DNA of 64,000 nucleotides, taken from contig CANMKS010000001.1 in the NCBI GenBank assembly GCA_947498645.1, positions 1,216,032 to 1,280,031 on the forward strand, read 5' to 3'. Below, piece after piece: positions 41,720 through 50,664 of this stretch (position 1 is the stretch's first letter; each line of letters opens with the position of its first letter). The notes under the pieces are model-generated. The model searched no databases and was not told the DNA's origin. It saw only the letters and a list, made by a program, of their open reading frames with translations. This DNA comes from an uncultured Paracoccaceae bacterium (GTDB lineage Bacteria > Pseudomonadota > Alphaproteobacteria > Rhodobacterales > Rhodobacteraceae). Both the position numbers and the translations under genes were made by a program.

Positions 41720-42727
41720 TCATCCGTTGACGGCCAGCACCTCTTCCGCCTCGTGGAAGGGACAGGCGACCAGGTGGTTGCCGCCGATATCCTCTAGCAT
41801 TGGTTTGACCTCGGCGCAGGATGTCTGCGCCTTGGGGCAGCGGGTGCGGAAAACGCAGCCGCTGGGCGGGGACAGTGGAGATGGCAATTCGCCCTCCAAT
41901 ATCGGGCGGGGCCTTGCGCGTTCCAGCACCGGATCGGGGATTGGCACCGATGCGATCAGCGCCTGACTATAGGGATGCTCTGGCCGGGTCGTCAGCTTTT
42001 CGCTTTCGGCTGTCTCCATCACCCGACCCAGATACAGCACCAAGGTGCGGTCGCTGATATGCTTTACCACGCTCAGATCATGGGCAATGAAAATCATCGA
42101 CAGGCCCATGTCGCGCTGCAACTCCATCAGCAGGTTGATGACCTGCGCCTGTACCGACACATCAAGCGCGGATACAGGCTCATCACAGATGATCAGCTTG
42201 GGTTTGAGGATGAGTGCCCGTGCGATTCCGATGCGTTGGCATTGCCCTCCCGAAAATTCATGCGGATAGCGGTTGATCAGATTGGGCAGCAGCCCCACCC
42301 GTTCCATCAGCTCGCGCACACGCTTTTTGACCTCGGCCCTGGGCGTGCCGGGTTCATGCGTTACCAAGGGTTCGGCAATGATCTCGCCCACGGTCATGCG
42401 CGGGTTCAACGCGGCAAGCGGGTCTTGGAAAATCATCTGCACATCGCGGCGATGCACGCGGCGCTGCTTTGGGTACATATTGGCCAGATCATGGCCTTCA
42501 AACATGATGTTCCCGTCCGATGATGGGATCGTCCCCACCACAGCACGGGCAAGGGTCGATTTCCCCGACCCGGATTCACCCACGATGCCAAGGCATTCAC
42601 CTGGTTGCAGGTCAAACGACACCTCTGACACGGCATGCAACTTGCGCGGCGGCGTCCAGGGCCATGACCCCGGCTTGCGCACGTCAAAGGTGACGGACAG
42701 ATTGCGGACAGACAAAAGCGGTTCCAT
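41720..42727 (-). CDS. oppF: Oligopeptide ABC transporter ATP-binding protein OppF
   Basis: A 335-residue ATPase of the peptide/nickel ABC family. The Walker A GIVGESGSGKSTLARAV, the signature HEFSGGQCQRIGIARALILK and the Walker B LIICDEPVSALDV are intact. The C-terminal oligopeptide extension has a Cys-rich motif (GCVFRTRCPKAQTSC) found in OppD/F proteins. It shares a 1-nt overlap with oppD and forms the ATPase pair that drives peptide import. Confidence 0.95.
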   Translation of the reverse strand: MEPLLSVRNLSVTFDVRKPGSWPWTPPRKLHAVSEVSFDLQPGECLGIVGESGSGKSTLARAVVGTIPSSDGNIMFEGHDLANMYPKQRRVHRRDVQMIFQDPLAALNPRMTVGEIIAEPLVTHEPGTPRAEVKKRVRELMERVGLLPNLINRYPHEFSGGQCQRIGIARALILKPKLIICDEPVSALDVSVQAQVINLLMELQRDMGLSMIFIAHDLSVVKHISDRTLVLYLGRVMETAESEKLTTRPEHPYSQALIASVPIPDPVLERARPRPILEGELPSPLSPPSGCVFRTRCPKAQTSCAEVKPMLEDIGGNHLVACPFHEAEEVLAVNG

Positions 42728-43692
42728 TACGCGACCTCCTGCACAGGCAGATGGCAGGCGCGCCGCCGGTCCGGCGTGACGTCAAGCGATGGGCGTTCCG
42801 TCCGGCAATTGTCCAACACCTGTGCGCAGCGGGGCGAAAACGGACAGCCCGCCGGCAGGCGCGACATATCCGGTGGTTCCCCCGCAATCGTGGCAAGCTC
42901 TTCCGTGGCCTGATCCAGACGCGGCACCGCTTTCAGCAGACCACTGGTATAAGGGTGCGACGGGTCTGCAAAAATGTCGTCGGTTGGCCCCTCTTCCATG
43001 ATTTGCCCACCGTACATGACCAAGGTGCGGTCGCAGAACCCGGCGACGATCCCAAGGTCATGTGTGATCAGAATGATCGCTGTGCCAAATTCCTGCCGGA
43101 TATCGCCAAGCAACTGCATGATCTGCGCCTGCACGGTGACGTCCAGCGCGGTCGTAGGTTCATCCGCGATCAACAGGCGAGGCTGACACAGCAGTGACAT
43201 CGCGATCATGATCCGCTGGCGCATACCGCCGGAGAACTCGTGCGGGAACATTGTGACACGGGCGCGGGCGTCGGGGATACGGACGGCATCCAACATGCGC
43301 ACGGCCTCGGTCACTGCGGCAGATTTGCCTAGGCCCTGATGCAGCATCAAAACTTCGGCCATCTGATCGCTGACGCGCAGATATGGATTGAGCGAGGTCA
43401 TGGGATCCTGAAAGATCATCGCCATGTCTTTGCTGCGGATCTTGTTCAACTGGCGCGTGTTCATCGCCAGCAGGTCCTGCCCGTCAAACCGCGCTTGCCC
43501 GGTGGCGCGACCATTCTTTGCCAGCAGGCCCATCGCGGCAAATGCGGTCTGGCTTTTGCCCGACCCGCTTTCGCCCACAATCGCAAGCGTTTCACCCTTG
43601 TCGATATTCAGGCAAAGTCCATTCACGGCATTCACATCGCCATCAGCGGTGGTGAACGTGACCCGGAGGTCTTCGATTTCCAAAAGGCTCAT
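42727..43692 (-). CDS. oppD: Oligopeptide ABC transporter ATP-binding protein OppD
   Basis: A 321-residue ATPase. Walker A is AIVGESGSGKSQTAFAAMG, where a Gln follows the catalytic Lys-Ser. The signature is HEFSGGMRQRIMIAMSLLCQ and Walker B LLIADEPTTALDV. The C-terminal GCPFSPRCAQVLDNC is the Cys-rich Opp tail. It lies 3 nt behind oppC. Confidence 0.95.
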   Translation of the reverse strand: MSLLEIEDLRVTFTTADGDVNAVNGLCLNIDKGETLAIVGESGSGKSQTAFAAMGLLAKNGRATGQARFDGQDLLAMNTRQLNKIRSKDMAMIFQDPMTSLNPYLRVSDQMAEVLMLHQGLGKSAAVTEAVRMLDAVRIPDARARVTMFPHEFSGGMRQRIMIAMSLLCQPRLLIADEPTTALDVTVQAQIMQLLGDIRQEFGTAIILITHDLGIVAGFCDRTLVMYGGQIMEEGPTDDIFADPSHPYTSGLLKAVPRLDQATEELATIAGEPPDMSRLPAGCPFSPRCAQVLDNCRTERPSLDVTPDRRRACHLPVQEVA

Positions 43693-43695
43693 GTC

Positions 43696-44622
43696 TTAGC
43701 GGTCCTTGGGGTCAAGCGCATCACGCAAACCATCGCCAACAAAGAAGAAGGCAAAGATGGTGACGACAAAGAAAAACAACGGATAGGCGATCTGCCAGTA
43801 ATAGCCAAACTGCATGGTACGCGATCCTTCGTTGATCAACGCGCCCAGCGATGTGGCCGGTTCCTGCACGCCCAGCCCCAGAAAGCTGATGAAACTTTCA
43901 AAGATGATCATATTGGGCACCAGTAGCGTGGCGTAGACGATGACGATCCCCAGCAGGTTTGGCACGATATGGCGCAGGATAATCTTGACCGGATGCACCC
44001 CGGTGGCGACGGCAACCTCGACAAATTCCTTGTTCTTGATGGTCAGGGTCTGCCCCCGCGCGATCCGCGCCATATCCAGCCAGGAAATCAACCCGATGCC
44101 CAGAAACAGCATAAAGATCGACCGGCCAAAGATCACCAGCATCAGGATCAGCACGAACATGAAAGGGATCGACATCAGCACATCGACAATCCGCATCATC
44201 AGCCCGTCAACACGGCCACCATAGTAACCCGCAGTTGCCCCGTAGAGTGTGCCGACGATGACAGCGACCAAGGCACCAACGACACCCACCATCAACGAAA
44301 TGCCCGTGCCTTGTACGGTCCGCGCAAACAGGTCGCGCCCGTTGCTGTCGGTGCCGAAATAGTGGCCGGTCTCTACCGATGGCACACCCTTGTAGGCGTT
44401 ACTGCCGATCAGGCTGAAATCAACAAAGTCATTTTCGTATTCCGCAAAGGCCCCGCCAAAGAGGGCGAAGCCCGCGACCAGCATTAGCATGATCAAGGAT
44501 ACAACAGCGGCCCGGTTGCGGAAAAAGCGGGTGCGGGCATCGGCCCAAAGCGACCGGCCCTTGACCTCGGCCAGTTCCATCGCTTCGCCGACACCTTCGA
44601 CAGCAGCTCTGTTGGGAAACAT
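43696..44622 (-). CDS. oppC: Oligopeptide ABC transporter permease OppC
   Basis: A 308-residue inner-membrane permease. One membrane helix lies near residues 38–58, followed by a periplasmic loop (HYFGTDSNGRDLFARTVQGT, a hallmark of DppC/OppC) and about five more helices. The EAA loop that contacts the ATPases is around FVEVAVATGVHPVKIILRHI. It follows oppB by 12 nt. Confidence 0.95.
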   Translation of the reverse strand: MFPNRAAVEGVGEAMELAEVKGRSLWADARTRFFRNRAAVVSLIMLMLVAGFALFGGAFAEYENDFVDFSLIGSNAYKGVPSVETGHYFGTDSNGRDLFARTVQGTGISLMVGVVGALVAVIVGTLYGATAGYYGGRVDGLMMRIVDVLMSIPFMFVLILMLVIFGRSIFMLFLGIGLISWLDMARIARGQTLTIKNKEFVEVAVATGVHPVKIILRHIVPNLLGIVIVYATLLVPNMIIFESFISFLGLGVQEPATSLGALINEGSRTMQFGYYWQIAYPLFFFVVTIFAFFFVGDGLRDALDPKDR

Positions 44623-44634
44623 TCGCAGGCCCCC

Positions 44635-45558
44635 TTAATAGCGGATTTTCGGGTCGATCCACGCGTAGAGGATATCGACCAGAAGGTTGAACAGGATTGT
44701 CAGGGTGCCCACCAGAATGGTGATCCCCATAATCACGGAATAGTCGCGGTTAAAGGCGGAGTTCACGAAAAACTGCCCGATCCCGCCTGTGGAGAAGAAC
44801 ACGTCAATGATGACTGAACCGGTGATCATGCCCACAAACGCCGGCCCCAGATAGGAGAGCACAGGCAGAATGGTCGGCTTCATCGCGTGACGCCAGATGA
44901 CCCGACGCATAGGCAGGCCTTTGGCCTGTGCGGTGCGGATGAAATTGGTGTTCAGCACCTCCAGCATGGATGATCGGGTGATCCGTGCAATCGACGCCAT
45001 GTAGGATGTGGAAAGGGCAATGACCGGCATGATCAGGTAATTCCACTGCCCGCCTTCCCAGCCACCACCGGGCAACCAGCCAAGCCAGAGCGTGAAGACC
45101 AGCAACAGGATAGGCGCCATCACAAAGTTCGGTAGCACCTGTGCCCCGATGGAAATGCCAACAGCCAGATAATCCAGCCAGGAGTTTTGCTTGATTGCCG
45201 CAGCGACACCCAGTGAGACGCCAACGGTGACGGCCACAACAAAGGACCAGAACCCATAGGTCAGCGTGACGGGAAAGCCTTGGGCGATCACGTCATTGAC
45301 CGTGCGATCCTTGTATTGGAACGACGGGCCGAAATCGAAGGACGTTACAACGCCCGACACATAGTTAACGATTTGTTTCCAGAACGGTTGGTCCAGCCCA
45401 TACTTCGCCTCGATATTGGCGAGCACTTCTGGCGGCAGGGGGCGTTCAGAATTAAACGGGCCACCGGGGGCCGAATACATCAGGATGAACGACAAAACGA
45501 CCAATATCAAAAGGGTCGGTATGGCCACGGCAAGGCGGCGGACAACAAAGCTCAGCAT
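44635..45558 (-). CDS. oppB: Oligopeptide ABC transporter permease OppB
   Basis: A 307-residue inner-membrane permease with an N-terminal helix (residues 9–30) and five further helices. The DppB/OppB landmarks are LDQPFWKQIVNYVSGV after the first helix and the EAA loop FIRTAQAKGLPMRRVIWRHA. It is the first gene after the hairpin that separates it from oppA, so its expression is probably lower than that of the binding protein. Confidence 0.95.
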   Translation of the reverse strand: MLSFVVRRLAVAIPTLLILVVLSFILMYSAPGGPFNSERPLPPEVLANIEAKYGLDQPFWKQIVNYVSGVVTSFDFGPSFQYKDRTVNDVIAQGFPVTLTYGFWSFVVAVTVGVSLGVAAAIKQNSWLDYLAVGISIGAQVLPNFVMAPILLLVFTLWLGWLPGGGWEGGQWNYLIMPVIALSTSYMASIARITRSSMLEVLNTNFIRTAQAKGLPMRRVIWRHAMKPTILPVLSYLGPAFVGMITGSVIIDVFFSTGGIGQFFVNSAFNRDYSVIMGITILVGTLTILFNLLVDILYAWIDPKIRY

Positions 45559-45585
45559 GGGTCAGGGGTCCCTAACAGAATGGGA

Positions 45586-45616
45586 AAACCGCGCCCCGGG
45601 GTCCGGGGCGCGGTTT
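45586..45616 (-). terminator. Strong hairpin between oppA and oppB (partial terminator/processing site)
   Basis: Perfect 14-bp arms (AAACCGCGCCCCGG and its complement) around a 3-nt loop. On the minus strand the stem ends in TTTT. Such elements behind the binding-protein gene reduce read-through and stabilise the upstream message, giving excess binding protein over permease. Confidence 0.85.
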
Positions 45617-45630
45617 CTCACGTGGTGTGA

Positions 45631-47265
45631 TTACTCAGCGATCTTATACAGATCTTTGGAGTACCAGTTCTGCTGGAAGTTCTCAAAGGGCCAGCCTTCA
45701 AGATTTTCGGCAAACATCTTTACGGATGCATAGTGATAGATCGGAATGATCGGCGTGTCCTGCGCGATGAATTCCTCGACAGCGTCATAGTTGGCCTGCG
45801 CGTTCGAAGACGTCTTGGCTTCGGCCAGCAGGTCATCAACTTCTGGGTTTACGTATTTGCTGTCGTTGTAGCCAGACTCAGACTGCATCAGGTCAAGGAA
45901 GGTAGAGGCTTCGTTGTAGTCGGCACACCAGCCGCCACGAGCCACTTCGTAGTCACCGTTGGACCGCGCCTCTAGGAATGTCTGCCATTCCTGGTTGGCC
46001 AGAACGGTTTCAACCCCCAATGTCTGCTTCCACATCTGGCTGACGGCCACAGCCACGGATTTGTGGCTTTCGGATGTGTTGTAGACCAGATCGATCTCAA
46101 GCGGGTTGTCCGGGCCATAGCCTGCCGCCGTCATCAGTTCGACCGCCATGGCGTTGCGCTCTTCCTGCGTCATGGTCGCCATAGGGATATCAGGCGTTTC
46201 AAAACCGGCTGTTGCCCAATGGGTGAAGGTGTAAGCAGGCTCCTGACCGCCGGCGAGGACGTTTTCCACAATGATATCGCGGTCAATTGCAAGGCTCAGC
46301 GCCTTGCGGACGTCCGCATTCTGGATTTCGTCTGGCGCACCGTCACGCAAGTTGAACATGTAGTAATACGAGCATGACAGCGGTACGGAGACGGCCTGCT
46401 CTGGGTATTCCGCCGCAAGACGCGGAAATTGACCAGCAGGCACATCGGTGCGGTCCAACTCACCAGCGAGATAGCGGGTCAGGGCCACGTTTTCATCGTT
46501 GATCACCAGCGATGTGACCTCTTCGATGATCGTGTTTTCGTTATCCCAGTACATCTCGTTGCGTGCACGGACGAGTTTTTCCTGCGGCACGTGCTCGGTC
46601 AGGACATAGGCACCGTTGGACACCATGTTACCCGGCTTGGTCCAATCCGAACCAAATTCTTCTACAGTCGGCTGATGGACAGGGAAGGTGGTGAAGTGCG
46701 TCAGCATCTGCGCAAAGTAGGGTAGCGGCTGGACAAGCCGTACCTCCAATGTGGTGTCATCAATCGCCGTCACGCCCAGTTCGGATGGATCGGCATCGCC
46801 CGCGATAACTTCCGATGCATTCTCAAGTGCCATCAATTCGATGAACCATGAATAGGGCGATGCAAGCTCTGGGGAGGCAGCACGCTTCCATGCGTATTCA
46901 AAGTCACCGGCAGTGACCCGGTCACCATTGGACCACATCGCATTGTCGCGCAGGGTGAATGTGTATGTCAGGTTGTCATCGCTGACGGTGTGGCTCAGCG
47001 CAACACCGGGGGCAAGGTTACCGGCGGCGTCCTGATTATAGAGGCCTTCGAACAGGTCGCGCAGGATATCGCCACCGGCGCTGTCTTCTGCAAGACCCGG
47101 ATCAATCGACGGGCTTTCGTCGAGATCGCGGTAAACAAATGTCTGATCAGAGGCTAGCGCTTCGCCAGTCTCTGGATGGGTCGCGTGTGCGTCGGCATAA
47201 AGCGCGCCGGTGCTGGCGATCAGCAGGGCCGAGGTGCTGGCCAGAAGTTTTGTTCTCAATGTCAT
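45631..47265 (-). CDS. oppA: Oligopeptide ABC transporter substrate-binding protein OppA
   Basis: A 544-residue periplasmic binding protein of SBP family 5. The signal peptide (MTLRTKLLASTSALLIASTG) is cleaved near Ala27. Family features include QTFVYRDLDESPSIDPGLAE near the mature N-terminus, DIRDLFEGLYNQD-like core residues, VTAGDFEYAWKR (the YSW/YAW motif) and the C-terminal lobe starting near NPLEIDLVYNTSES. GGGAG precedes the ATG. It leads the operon and captures peptides for OppBCDF. Confidence 0.94.
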   Translation of the reverse strand: MTLRTKLLASTSALLIASTGALYADAHATHPETGEALASDQTFVYRDLDESPSIDPGLAEDSAGGDILRDLFEGLYNQDAAGNLAPGVALSHTVSDDNLTYTFTLRDNAMWSNGDRVTAGDFEYAWKRAASPELASPYSWFIELMALENASEVIAGDADPSELGVTAIDDTTLEVRLVQPLPYFAQMLTHFTTFPVHQPTVEEFGSDWTKPGNMVSNGAYVLTEHVPQEKLVRARNEMYWDNENTIIEEVTSLVINDENVALTRYLAGELDRTDVPAGQFPRLAAEYPEQAVSVPLSCSYYYMFNLRDGAPDEIQNADVRKALSLAIDRDIIVENVLAGGQEPAYTFTHWATAGFETPDIPMATMTQEERNAMAVELMTAAGYGPDNPLEIDLVYNTSESHKSVAVAVSQMWKQTLGVETVLANQEWQTFLEARSNGDYEVARGGWCADYNEASTFLDLMQSESGYNDSKYVNPEVDDLLAEAKTSSNAQANYDAVEEFIAQDTPIIPIYHYASVKMFAENLEGWPFENFQQNWYSKDLYKIAE

Positions 47266-47282
47266 GAAAGATCTCCCTGTTG

Positions 47283-47303
47283 TTGTATCTCTGAAGGATA
47301 CAA
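47283..47303 (-). promoter_or_regulatory. Stem-loop or dyad in the oppA leader
   Basis: TTGTATC-TCTGAAG-GATACAA, 7-bp perfect arms with a 7-nt loop, ending 18 nt upstream of the oppA start codon and just before its ribosome site. Position suggests control of oppA translation or a regulator site. Confidence 0.4.
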
Positions 47304-47577
47304 TCAGTAGCTGTTTTGCGCATTTTCGCGCAGATGCACATATCTTTTGCCGTCGTCATGGAAATGGCAAGGCCAATCCCGCTTTGACCCTACGGCAGGC
47401 TGTTTTGCTACTGAAAGCCCTAGTGCTGCGCAACAAGGTGAAAAAAATCTGGGCGGGCTGGCAACTTTCTAAGTGGGGGGCGATCGCACGCCGTCGAATC
47501 GCCACTGTGACGATGGCCATTGGCAAATTCGCGCCACCGCGCTACCTCCGCACCGGTGTAAATGACGCAGGTGCGCA
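47304..47577. other. Remainder of the divergent opp/hemerythrin intergenic region
   Basis: About 270 nt that should contain both promoters. A long plus-strand frame crosses it but overlaps the oppA coding start on the opposite strand, lacks a ribosome site and shows no domain, so it is not called. Nothing else stands out. Confidence 0.5.
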
Positions 47578-48147
47578 ATGAACGATCTTTCCCTTGCCAA
47601 TCGGACCGGGCTGCCGGACGCGCTGAAGGTCTTGTTGGCGGAATATCCGCGCGATGGTTGGGCTGCTGATCCGGGGTTTGACGGGTTGGTCCGCTTTTGG
47701 CTGGACCGTCACCTGATGTTACGTCGCCTGATGTCGGGTATGCGCAGTGGCACAGAAACGCTGCTGGATCGCAATCTTGAAGCGTCGCGCTATCTCGCAA
47801 TGATCTCGCGCTATGGAGGTATGTTCGTCAACGGGCTGCATGAACATCACACGGTTGAAGACACGCACTACTTTCCCAAACTGTCGGCCAAGGACGCACG
47901 GATCGAAAAAGGGTTCCAGATCCTCGACAATGATCATCATGATCTGGATGAATTTCTTACCGGATTTGTGAGCCGCGCCAATGACGTGATCGGGGCGGGT
48001 GCTGATCGAGATAGATTGCAGACAACTGCCGGACGATTTCAGGAAGAGCTCACCAAGCTGGAACGCTTGCTTGACCGGCATCTGGTTGACGAGGAAGAGC
48101 TGATCGTCCCTGTAATATTACGCTATGGTTCGGCAGATTTGGGGTAA
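47578..48147 (+). CDS. Hemerythrin HHE-domain protein
   Basis: A 189-residue four-helix-bundle protein likely to hold a di-iron site. Iron-ligand positions are visible in GLHEHHTVEDTHYFPKLSA, ILDNDHHDLDEFLTGF and LLDRHLVDEEELIVPVIL (the His-x-x-x-Glu/Asp pattern). The first ~50 residues are a non-conserved extension. Roles of such proteins include oxygen or nitric-oxide sensing and iron storage or repair. It appears monocistronic and is convergent with the following small periplasmic protein. Confidence 0.9.
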   Translation: MNDLSLANRTGLPDALKVLLAEYPRDGWAADPGFDGLVRFWLDRHLMLRRLMSGMRSGTETLLDRNLEASRYLAMISRYGGMFVNGLHEHHTVEDTHYFPKLSAKDARIEKGFQILDNDHHDLDEFLTGFVSRANDVIGAGADRDRLQTTAGRFQEELTKLERLLDRHLVDEEELIVPVILRYGSADLG

Positions 48148-48148
48148 C

Positions 48149-48511
48149 CTACCGCAACCTGAATGACGCGGATTCGCCCGCGCCGCGATCTACTGTAAAG
48201 CGCAGCCGATCTTCGCCTTGCGCTTCGACAAGCTGGCAGTTGTAGGGGATCAGATCGCCGCCCCAGTTCATCTCGCGGCAGAAATAGCCGTCTTCCCATG
48301 ACCATGTGCCTGCAATGTCCCAACCCACGGCAGAGCCATCAATCTGGCCGTTTTCAAGCACATTCAGACGCACACCATAGAAGAAGTTGTGCAGCTCTTT
48401 GCCTTGGATCAGCGCACGAAACGTCTGTTCGTCTTTCACAGGAGCATAGCCATCTGCTGCCGCAGGGGTTGCAGCGGCAACAAGAGCCAACGACAGAATT
48501 GCGTATTTCAT
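48149..48511 (-). CDS. Small periplasmic protein, unknown function
   Basis: Encodes 120 residues from the second of two adjacent ATGs, because AGGTG is better spaced for it. The signal peptide MKYAILSLALVAAATPAAA is clear. The mature part has a compact beta pattern (LRLNVLENGQ-like strand, SAVGWDIAGTWSWEDGYFCR, PYNCQLVEAQGEDRLRF) with two cysteines that could form a disulfide. It resembles short lipocalin-like or DUF995-like periplasmic proteins of Rhodobacterales; no firm family. Confidence 0.75.
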   Translation of the reverse strand: MKYAILSLALVAAATPAAADGYAPVKDEQTFRALIQGKELHNFFYGVRLNVLENGQIDGSAVGWDIAGTWSWEDGYFCREMNWGGDLIPYNCQLVEAQGEDRLRFTVDRGAGESASFRLR

Positions 48512-48591
48512 CATGCACCTCTTTGTTCAAAGGACATGGTTGATACGCACAAAAGTCGTGACTGGTTCACTCTTTACGGAGAGATCGGCGG

Positions 48592-49401
48592 TTACAGGCC
48601 CAAGACGTCCAGCATATCGTATTCACCGGGACTTTTGTCCTGTCCCCAAAGGGCGGCTTTCAACGCGCCACGGGCAAAGATCGCACGATCCGTGGCCAGA
48701 TGCCGCAGCACGATCCGCTCACCCGCCGCTGCAAACAGCACGTCATGTTCGCCTACAATATCGCCACCACGAATGGCGCTGAAACCAATATCACCTTTTT
48801 TGCGCGCGCCGGTGATCCCGTCGCGGCCACTGTCGCTGACGTCGCTTAGTGAAACACCCCGCCCTTCGGCAGCGGCTTCGCCCAGCATCAGGGCGGTGCC
48901 AGAGGGCGCATCAACCTTTTGGTTGTGATGCGCCTCGATAATCTCGATATCGAAATCTTCGTCCAGAGCCGCAGCGACCTTGCGGGTCAGTTGCACCAGC
49001 AGGTTCACACCCAGGGACATATTGCCCGCGCGCACGATCGGTGCATGGCGCGCGGCGGCGTTGATGGCCTTGAGGTCATCTTCCGACAATCCGGTTGTGC
49101 CGATCACATGGACAGCACGGGCCTGTGCGGCCAGCCCGGCAAATCCGACCGTTGCAGCGGGTGAGGTAAAATCAATCACCGCCTGCGCCTTGGCAAATAC
49201 CTCAACCGCGTCATCAGTGACCGTCACACCCACTGGTGCGCCGCCTGTTGCGGTGCCGATGTCCTGCCCGACCCATGCATGCCCTTCACGCTCCAGCAAT
49301 CCCACAAGACGGCACTTGTTCGACGCCAGCACGGTTTGCGTCAGCATCTGGCCCATCTTGCCTGATGCCCCAGTGATCACGATACCGGGTAAGTCTGTCA
49401 T
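48592..49401 (-). CDS. dapB: 4-hydroxy-tetrahydrodipicolinate reductase
   Basis: Lysine/diaminopimelate pathway enzyme that reduces hydroxy-tetrahydrodipicolinate with NAD(P)H. Encodes 269 residues. The nucleotide motif is [36 protein letters not shown] is the signature with the catalytic His and Lys. Starting at this ATG puts AAGGA 7 nt upstream; earlier ATG or TTG choices are too close to it. It is divergent from rbfA. Confidence 0.96.
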   Translation of the reverse strand: MTDLPGIVITGASGKMGQMLTQTVLASNKCRLVGLLEREGHAWVGQDIGTATGGAPVGVTVTDDAVEVFAKAQAVIDFTSPAATVGFAGLAAQARAVHVIGTTGLSEDDLKAINAAARHAPIVRAGNMSLGVNLLVQLTRKVAAALDEDFDIEIIEAHHNQKVDAPSGTALMLGEAAAEGRGVSLSDVSDSGRDGITGARKKGDIGFSAIRGGDIVGEHDVLFAAAGERIVLRHLATDRAIFARGALKAALWGQDKSPGEYDMLDVLGL

Positions 49402-49499
49402 GGTCATGTCCTTCAATCTTTGGTCCCGTCTTAGCGGTGGATCGCGCTTGACGCAAAGCCTTGCTTGGCAACGCCGCCAACAGCCCTTAAATGGGCGTC

Positions 49500-49895
49500 A
49501 TGGCAAAGAGCATGAACAGAGATGGCAAAGCCCCGACGCAGCGGATGCTGCGGGTGGGCGAAATGATCCGGCGGACCCTGTCAGAGGTGCTGCAACGCGG
49601 TGACGTGCATGATGATGAACTGGCGCGCATGTCGATCACGGTGGGTGAGGTGCGGATGACGCCTGATCTGCGGATCGCGACCGCTTTTGTCCTGCCTCTG
49701 GGTGGGCAACAAAAAGAAGAAGCGCTGGAGGTTCTGCGCCGCAACAAATACGAGATCCGCCATCTGGTCGTCAAAGGCGGGTCGATGAAGTTCGCTCCCG
49801 AGCTGCGGTTTGAAATTGACGGCACCTTTGATCAGATGGATGCCACCCGCGCCCTGTTGGCCGAAGATCATGTGCGGCAGGATCTGGACGACTGA
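49500..49895 (+). CDS. rbfA: 30S ribosome-binding factor A
   Basis: Encodes 131 residues and aids 16S rRNA maturation. The KH-like fold signature appears in APTQRMLRVGEMIRRTLSEV, ITVGEVRMTPDLRIATAFV and KFAPELRFEIDGTFDQMD. A second ATG 9 nt upstream exists. Its stop overlaps the next gene (TGATG). Confidence 0.96.
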   Translation: MAKSMNRDGKAPTQRMLRVGEMIRRTLSEVLQRGDVHDDELARMSITVGEVRMTPDLRIATAFVLPLGGQQKEEALEVLRRNKYEIRHLVVKGGSMKFAPELRFEIDGTFDQMDATRALLAEDHVRQDLDD

Positions 49896-50611
49896 TGCGC
49901 TGGGCCTTGGCAGCACTGCTGTTTTGGGCAACGCCCGCTGCGGCGGTGGTTTGCGAGGATGTGGCGTATCTGAGCAAGAGCTATACCGCCTGCACGGTTG
50001 ATGTGACTGCCGAGGCACTGCACCTTTATCATAAAGACGCCGATGGCGCGGTCATTGGCAGTTTCAGCGGGTTGGAAAACTTGCCGGGTGTGACACAGCT
50101 CAGCTTTGCGATGAACGCGGGGATGTACCACGATGACCGGTCGCCCGTCGGGCACTATGTTGAGGATGGGGTCGAAACGATGCGCGTCATCACCAGCGCA
50201 GGCCCTGGCAATTTTGGCCTGCTGCCCAATGGGGTGTTTTGCCTCAACGATGGATGGGCACAGGTCTATGAAACCTTGCAATATGTTGATGAAGCGCCCG
50301 CTTGCCGCGACGCGACCCAATCCGGGCCGATGCTAGTGATTGACGGCGCGCTGCATCCCCGGTTTCTGGAAGACAGCACCTCACGGTTTATCCGCAATGG
50401 TGTTGGCACCTCTGATGATGGCCGTGAAGCGGTTTTTGTCATTTCGAATGATGCGGTGTCATTTCACGAATTCGGCAGTTTCTTTCGTGATTATCTGGCG
50501 CTGTCCAACGCGCTTTATTTCGACGGCAAGGTGTCGCGGCTTTATGCCCGTGATTTGGGGCGCAGCGATTTTGGTTTTCAGTTGGGGCCGATGGTTGCTG
50601 TGACCGAATAG
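49895..50611 (+). CDS. Phosphodiester glycosidase (NAGPA-like) family protein
   Basis: Encodes 238 residues with a signal peptide (MRWALAALLFWATPAAA) and a NAGPA-like domain. Landmarks are LSFAMNAGMYHDDRSPVGHY, NFGLLPNGVFCLNDG, ATQSGPMLVIDGALHP, and FVISNDAVSFHEFGSFFRDY near the end. Homologues uncap mannose-6-phosphate diesters in animals; bacterial members probably cleave phosphodiester-linked sugars in envelope polymers (inference). It is coupled to rbfA, a combination I remember in other Rhodobacterales. Confidence 0.88.
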   Translation: MRWALAALLFWATPAAAVVCEDVAYLSKSYTACTVDVTAEALHLYHKDADGAVIGSFSGLENLPGVTQLSFAMNAGMYHDDRSPVGHYVEDGVETMRVITSAGPGNFGLLPNGVFCLNDGWAQVYETLQYVDEAPACRDATQSGPMLVIDGALHPRFLEDSTSRFIRNGVGTSDDGREAVFVISNDAVSFHEFGSFFRDYLALSNALYFDGKVSRLYARDLGRSDFGFQLGPMVAVTE

Positions 50612-50614
50612 GGC

Positions 50615-50634
50615 AGGTGGGTCGAGACCCACCT
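50615..50634 (+). terminator. Hairpin behind the phosphodiester glycosidase gene
   Basis: AGGTGGGTC-GA-GACCCACCT, 9-bp perfect arms, followed by TACGTTT. It lies between convergent genes. This GGTGGGT…ACCCACC type of hairpin is, from memory, a common intergenic repeat in Rhodobacterales and may serve both genes. Confidence 0.6.
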
Positions 50635-50664
50635 TACGTTTGTCGCCGCAAGCCCACGACACGA

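Noticed and set aside
47210..47581. 123-residue plus-strand frame upstream of the hemerythrin gene
   Set aside because: It overlaps the N-terminal coding region and leader of oppA on the other strand and shows no domain or ribosome site.
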